Origin: Falciphora oryzae
Taxonomy: Eukaryota > Ascomycota > Sordariomycetes > Magnaporthales > Magnaporthaceae
Length of the DNA stretch: 64,000 nt
Assembly (NCBI GenBank): GCA_000733355.1
Contig: JNVV01000001.1
Span: forward strand, 1,129,218-1,193,217
Direction: 5' to 3'
Below are positions 58,901 to 64,000 of this stretch, in pieces. The position numbers and the translations under genes were made by a program. Under the pieces are notes generated by a model, which made no database searches, was not told the origin of the DNA, and saw nothing but the letters and a program-made list of their open reading frames with translations. Each line of letters starts with the position of its first letter. Position 1 is the stretch's first letter.

Positions 58901-59233
58901 TGGGACTGAGCTGGAACCGGTGTTGAAGACTGGGCTCTCTTGTGGCTGAATCTGGATTGCTGGGACTTGGAGGAGTATGGGGTCGATATTTGGGCTCTCC
59001 TGTGGCTGAGGCTGACTTGCTGGGACTTGGAGGAGCATGGAGTCGATATCTGACTGAGGCGGTGCTGCCGTCGACGGTAGCTGAACGGAGTTGTCTGGGT
59101 CGCAATCCATCTGATCAAAGTCCACAAAGTCATCCATCCAATCATTGTTCTCGGGCTTCTCGGGTTCTCCATATGGAGCTTTGGCCCCATAAGGACGGTT
59201 TCCACCACGGTATTGGTCGCCCTGCTGAGACAT
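55960..59233 (-). CDS. Alpha/beta-hydrolase-fold protein, possibly with N-terminal Gln/Pro-rich domain
   Basis: Preferred model, minus strand: exons 59233-58555, 58471-58212, 57895-57707, 57430-57152 and 57060-55960, all in frame, giving 835 residues. The first 313 residues are Gln/Pro/Ser-rich, with four 20-residue repeats. The rest is a fungal alpha/beta-hydrolase: HGDYHTGTVWDMDL at the oxyanion strand, LVDLPG, WLVGDRRPDLVAGIIAMG, FDPPLP, and a Gly/Lys-rich tail. The nucleophile elbow, normally HSQGG, reads EGTGC, and the usual GNGHM catalytic histidine site reads GNGPLM, so it appears inactive. Alternative: two genes, the hydrolase starting at an ATGGCT mini-exon (58009-58004; 524 residues) behind a CT/A-rich leader, and the Gln-rich gene ending separately near 58179. 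The in-frame GTAAGT at 58211 favours an onward splice. No signal peptide is visible in either version. Confidence 0.7.
58811..59050 (-). repeat. 60-bp in-frame coding repeat, four copies
   Basis: The segment TGTGGCTGA recurs at exactly 60-bp spacing (58821, 58881, 58941, 59001). On the coding strand each unit gives 20 residues of the type VPASQxQPQESPxI. Copies have diverged but kept frame. Confidence 0.92.
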
Positions 59234-62200
59234 GGTGGTCTTTGCTCTTCAGGCTGGGAAACTCGAGTCGTTGCGGGACTGAAAGTTCTCCGTCTATTAG
59301 TCAGCGGACTGAACGCCAAGGGTAAATTTGGAAGGAAAAGGGGCAATGCCACAAGCCTGGGCATGTTGACAACCACATGATATATGTTGGATAGCCCGTA
59401 CCTGTATTGAGAACTTGACCCACAACAGCCACTCGGCAGACACTTAGGCACGGGCTAAGAGATGCAAGTACCCTAGACCGAGCTAGCACATGGACTGATC
59501 CGAGGTCCAAAGACATGTCAGTTGAGTGTAGCGCAACGACGGCAGACTGAATGGATACGTGATATAGGAGTAGAGGTGGGCGAGTACATTAACCGCAACG
59601 GACAAGGGAATAAAGGTGATCTTGAAGGAGAGAGTGAAAGTGAGGACTGGGACAAGTAAAGCATTTTGATGGAAGGATGCAGTGTGTCTGTGACTCTATC
59701 TTGACTGATGACACGATCAAGTCCAGGGTGATATCAAGAGCGAGCATAGAAAGGCAAGACAGCCGGACCATAGAGAGCGTTGCCTGCTGCACTCGTCGAG
59801 ATGTGGGGGAGCTCAAAGGTAATAGGAATATGAGCAAGGAATGTAGGAACTGGGGTAGCAGTTCCAAGTGTCCGTTAGGACAGAACCAGAGTAAGGTGGA
59901 GAGGAATGAGAGAACCACACTACTGATCAGGTGTAGAGTGAAGCGGGGAGAGATCGAGGTCTTGACAAAGATGGAAAGGCATCTCAGAGACCTGCCTTTG
60001 GGTGATGTCTCGTCCAGTCGTCGCAGCGGTAGCGTGGAAGGGAAGAGTGTAGTAAGAGGTAGACAGAAAGGAATGGAGGCAAGCCTACCGATTGAGGATC
60101 GCGGTGTCGATGATGCGATGATGGAGCGTCGCGACAAGGACTGCCTATACCTGAATGGGCGTGTCGCACCAAGGGCTCAAAGCAGTTGGTCGCGAAGAAG
60201 TTAAGACGATGTCCAGGTGCAGGTAGATGAAGTCTAGGTATACGACTTGATGGACTTCTGGCGCGATGATTCTGCAGCGAGGCTGACGGTTTTGAGGCCC
60301 AAGAGCGAAGATTCTGCAACGAAAGGAAGATGATAGAAGCGCGACAAGTATTTGCCTGACGTCGGAGACGCGTTGTGACGAGGAAACTGGCGGTGTGTCA
60401 AAGCAGAACAACGAGATAGGAAGAGCAGGCAAAGAACAAAGATCTGTCGGAGGGGCAAAGGTGAAAGAAGTCTCGCGCGTTCTCTGAGATGGACGAAAGA
60501 ATTGCGAGAGAAGAAACTTGGAGGCTGATAGTCTGGATCCGAATGGCGAACAGGACCAGGGTGATGGATATCACCAGTCGGATCTTCTGCCACAAAGTAG
60601 AAAGGGAGATGCGAGGCCAAAGACTGAAGTGTGAAGATCGGAACCGATGGTCTGGTGATGCAGAAGAGTCTATACGGAAGAGAAGGGCGGAAGGAAGAAG
60701 ATGGTGGTGGGCGGGGAAGAGGGGAAGGAAGAAGCAGAGAGAAAAGCAAGCAGCAAAGAGATTAAAAGCAGCAAGATATGGACCCTTACAATACCAGTGC
60801 GCACAACACGAGACGACCACGAGCCTCCCTGGCCTATCAAGGGACGAGGAGGTGGGGCAGACTAGGAGGAGGAGATGGGAGGTGCTCGGTTGATATTAGG
60901 GCAAGGAACCCCCGCTCGCCTTGTATCAAGTGATGGCCGGCCTTCTGCCGTTGTGGCTGCTATCCTACAGACGAAGCCACCAACCAGAGGCCGGGGTGGC
61001 TGGACGGAGGTGCTTTTAGAAGTAGAGTGCGAGGCTGACTGATATGGCCAGCTGGCTCTAGCTAGCCGACTGATATAGCTACAATTCCTTGTAGGCCTTT
61101 GCTTGCTATGGCCTCTTGTCTGTACAGTAGCTGGGTCAGGCCAGGCCCTTCTAGTTTGCTCTTTACTATTCTGTAGACTCCCAGAGAAGCCATTGACGTT
61201 CATGAACGAGCAAGGTTGGATGTCTGGCCACTGGTTGCTGTTATTCCGAAGCCCTTGGTGCTTGCCTCTACCCGACGCGGAGCTGTGTCTTGGGCAGCTA
61301 GCTGGCCCCGCAGAGAGCTCTTCCCCGCACGAAGCCGCAGTAAGCTCTAGCTGGTACCAACATTATCTTGGCCACGCCGCCAAAGAAGCATACGCACTCC
61401 TCTACTGATGATCAAAAGCACCAATATCCCTTTTTCTTTTTTCCCCCCCGGATGCTCATGTTCCTCCCAGCAGACCTATCGGGCTGCTCCAGCAGAAACG
61501 CCTACGCTTTGATGTGTCTCTCTCCTTATTGGTTCCCTCTGCCATGATGCCGCGCATCTGCCGCGTACTCCAGCAACACTTCGCGCCGACATCTCTTTTG
61601 ACAGACACGGCAGCGAAAGAATAGAACAAAGGTAAGTAGGCACTCTAGAGCAACCTACTCGTCTTCTGAACAGGCGTCTGACTCTTTGTTTCTGGCCAGA
61701 TACGTCTATGATCCACCCTTGCCCGCGAGTGTTGGAGATGCCTCGATCCAAATCCTTTTCGATTTCCAGCTACCCCCATCCTCCTACTGGCCTACAAATC
61801 TCGAGCCGGTAATCTCTGATTATAGAAAAGCCTGCCGGAATAAGGCTAGCCGACGTGGCCCGCTAGTGTGCCTCAAACCGGATATCATCACGACATGTCG
61901 TCTAATACGCAGGACTTCGCATCGACATCACAAAGGCAAAAGATCTCTGTCAGGCTTCTGAATTCAAACACTTCATCCATGAGGTTAAGACTATATCTCC
62001 CGCTGTTTTGGAGTCGTTTAGAGCTCCGAAAGATTCCGGGAATTCCTAAGACTGGAAGGGCCTCAGCGGTACTTTGGGCTGTCATCAGGATCGACAGACA
62101 AGAAAGAAAGCACGAGAAAACGTTCCCGCAAGTTTCCCATTTCAAAAAGGAAGAGATGGGCGTAAATGCAGGTAATTGTTCATACAATCGCGGGTGTGTA

Positions 62201-63826
62201 GTTCTTCGACGCGTCTCTCAGTCTCTCTATATGGCGGGAATCCCTAGAAGGTTCTTGATCAATGCTAACAGCCCCGTTTGCTTTCAAGAGTCACAGATGC
62301 AGACTGGAGCCGCTGTTCGCTCGGGAGCACGTCAACAGCATGAACTTGGGCGGAGGGGTCTTCTTGGAATAAGGGAGACGGGCTCCCGAAGGGTGTCCAC
62401 AAGACAGATATATCTCGAGGCGAGGTGGCCAGACTGCGCTAAGATATGTGGCGGATATGAGCGTCTGCTGTCAACAGGATCTGCTTGTGGTATACATGCC
62501 TTGCCGGGGCTTCCTTCAAGGACTCAATTTGAATGTGAGCTAGAGGTTTGGGTCGTCCGGGGAGTGTCTGGTAACATAGCATAAAAACGGGGCACTGTCG
62601 CTCGTGTTTCTTATATCTGCTCGGCAGCTAGTCTTTTGGGGATGGCTCGTCTTAGATGAAGTGAGCCACGACATGAGGCGACGAGTCCTTTGGGCTCCTT
62701 GTGTGCGCGTGCTTCTTGTTGTGTAACTCGCCGCCCTGTTCTGAAGTCTAGCAGATTTGCTTAGTATTTTCTCTCGTGTATGGGGTTGGGGCACTTGCGT
62801 GTGGCCTCTTGTAATGGATATGGACTTCCCACACGGGTTTTCGTTTGGAGAATGATACTCCTTTCCCTGAAAGACTTTAGCTCTTTCGACATAGAGGCAT
62901 CTATTAGGCCATACCAGATGGATATTCTTGTGCCGCCCACCATTGGCATGCTAGTCTCTTGTGACTAAGGCGCTGGTTAGAGCTCTCTTCAGTGTCTGCC
63001 ATAAGGCTTTGTGCATGTATGTTGAGCTGGTGACGAGGGGGCATGGCTTCGAGCCTCCAGGTGTGAGCCATCCTTGGAGTGCCGATATACGCTTATGGCG
63101 TGTGGCGCAATATGGAAGCGGTAACAAGAACGAGCTGGGAGGAGACGGTGAAGTCGGGCTAGAGCTAGGGATGTTCCGGCTAAAGCCTTGCTGCCAGGAT
63201 AGCATGAAGATGCTGTGTGTGTCTCTCTGGATATTGCGTTCTCGGCTAGCCTTATCCTATGATGCTAGTGAGCAACGGCAAACGTAGCCGCGACTGGAAA
63301 ATGTGCGTGCTTACCATGGGATTAGGTGTGTGTATCAGGAGCCATCTGTGTCCCAGCTTTGGGGCTTGGTGTGTTTGATATCGAGTCTATTGCAACTCTC
63401 GTGCAGGAAGTCAGCCTCCTGGGATATGTATCTTGAGGCTAGATGGGCCCCGCCCAGCATCACACCCTCCAGAGTCGAGCCTCCAAGCCCGATGTCCGAG
63501 TTGCGTGTTCCATGCCATCGGCCTTATAGGAGTTCTGCCGCTGTGCTAGTGGAAGACGGGCTTGGGCTCTCGGGGCGTAGACCGCTCCGGTAGTCTCCCG
63601 GCAAGTTCAGTGGGCGTTGACAAGGCTGACGGAAAAACTCGCCTTCCGGTCTCCCGCTCGGGACACGGGCCCATTCTAATCCGTTTGGTTAGCTTTGCAA
63701 CACCAACTGGCATGACGAAGGAGCAGCGTGGCTGCGATGGCATGACTGCGGCCTGGGGATCTCTAGAACAAGACAGAAAAGGCATAGTTGCGGAATAGAC
63801 ATGTCCCCCTCCTCTCTGTCTCCCAC
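59234..63826. other. 4.6-kb gene-poor region
   Basis: No recognisable gene. From about 59540 to 60770 the plus strand is strongly purine-rich, so the sense strand of the neighbouring minus-strand gene is CT-rich, like a very long leader or promoter. Beyond 61000 composition is mixed, with only random-looking open frames (the longest is 61868-62584). No transposase, integrase or reverse-transcriptase motif was seen. Confidence 0.55.
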
Positions 63827-64000
63827 TTAGGTCTCCCTTCCCTTTTCCCTCTCGATCTCTACCATTTTTTCTAGACAACCCTTCGCGATTTTCCGTGTGT
63901 CGGGCTCCAACTCCCTTGTATCCGACATTTCCTCGAGGCGCTTGCGCCAGAAGTCCCACCGCTCCATGCAGTATCCTCGTCCGATGCCAAAAATTCGTCG
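63827..64000 (-). CDS. 3' end of a probable DUF3632-type gene (partial)
   Basis: The last 57 codons of a minus-strand gene that enters from beyond the right edge. The sequence includes CMERWDFWRKRLEEMSDTRE, then a charged helix (LEPDTRKIAKGCLEKMVEIE) and a TAA at 63829-63827. The pattern of Trp, charged helix and final MxxIE resembles the C-terminus of fungal DUF3632 proteins, a family of unknown function. The 5' part is outside the window, so start, length and introns are unknown. The stretch is short; the family call is tentative. Confidence 0.5.
   Translation of the reverse strand, partial: RRIFGIGRGYCMERWDFWRKRLEEMSDTRELEPDTRKIAKGCLEKMVEIEREKGRET

Noticed and set aside
61868..62584. 238-codon plus-strand frame
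   Set aside because: No motif and irregular composition; considered as a transposon remnant but no transposase or reverse-transcriptase signature seen.
1..64000. tRNA, rRNA, CRISPR or intact transposon
   Set aside because: No cloverleaf-like element with a GGTTCGAATC-type T loop, no direct-repeat/spacer array and no transposase motif was found by eye. A tRNAscan or RepeatMasker run could overturn this.

Overview
This is eukaryotic nuclear DNA from a filamentous ascomycete, almost certainly a Sordariomycete. The evidence is short GT-AG introns (about 45-280 nt) with CTAAC/CTGAC-like branch sites, a GC-rich third codon position, and typical fungal families: Egh16-like secreted protein, DUF8004, DUF3716, TAM-type methyltransferase, TRK potassium transporter and FTA4 kinetochore protein. 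The Egh16-like gene and a C2H2/DUF3716/cupin gene recall Magnaporthales (the Gaeumannomyces/Magnaporthiopsis/Pyricularia group). That placement is an inference. There are no bacterial operons, CRISPR arrays, rRNA or recognisable tRNA genes.

Layout. 1-11.4 kb: a large DUF8004 protein (+), a four-helix MARVEL-like membrane protein (+), a doubtful low-complexity ORF (-), and a C2H2/DUF3716/cupin gene (-) whose single reading frame is cut by two amber codons. 11.4-15.7 kb: no gene seen. 15.7-23 kb: an Egh16-like secreted protein (+), MSH6 (-) and divergently transcribed FTA4 (+). 23-35 kb: a calpain-family protease (-), an ArfGAP of the Gts1 type with a 17-nt micro-exon (-), and a SAM methyltransferase with a frameshift near its C-terminus (-). 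35.6-44 kb: a PLP-dependent decarboxylase (+), a small membrane protein (+), an MDR-family enoyl/quinone reductase (+), DNA polymerase kappa (-) and a zinc-binding protein with a PCNA-binding motif (-). 44-49 kb: a TRK potassium transporter (-) and an ER-lumen FKBP (-). 51-54.3 kb: an 82-residue Ser/Thr-rich protein (+) and an RPEL-repeat protein (+). 55-59.2 kb: a 32-bp tandem triplicate, a degenerate minisatellite, and an alpha/beta-hydrolase-fold gene that seems to have lost its catalytic residues and may be fused to a Gln/Pro-rich repeat domain (-). 59.2-63.8 kb: no gene seen. The right edge holds the 3' end of a probable DUF3632-type gene (-).

How the genes relate. Most are unlinked housekeeping genes. 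A loose theme is DNA maintenance and chromosome segregation: MSH6 and FTA4 share a 560-bp divergent promoter region, and POLK lies next to a PIP-box protein. FKBP and TRK belong to the secretory pathway and the plasma membrane. I see no coherent biosynthetic cluster and no convincing new multi-gene system. The most notable signals are single-locus ones: the amber-interrupted zinc-finger/cupin gene, the frameshifted methyltransferase, the apparent pseudo-hydrolase with its 60-bp coding repeats, and the cluster of tandem repeats beside it.

Exon boundaries were worked out by hand from splice signals, frame continuity and conserved motifs. Families were assigned from memory of their motifs, without any database search.
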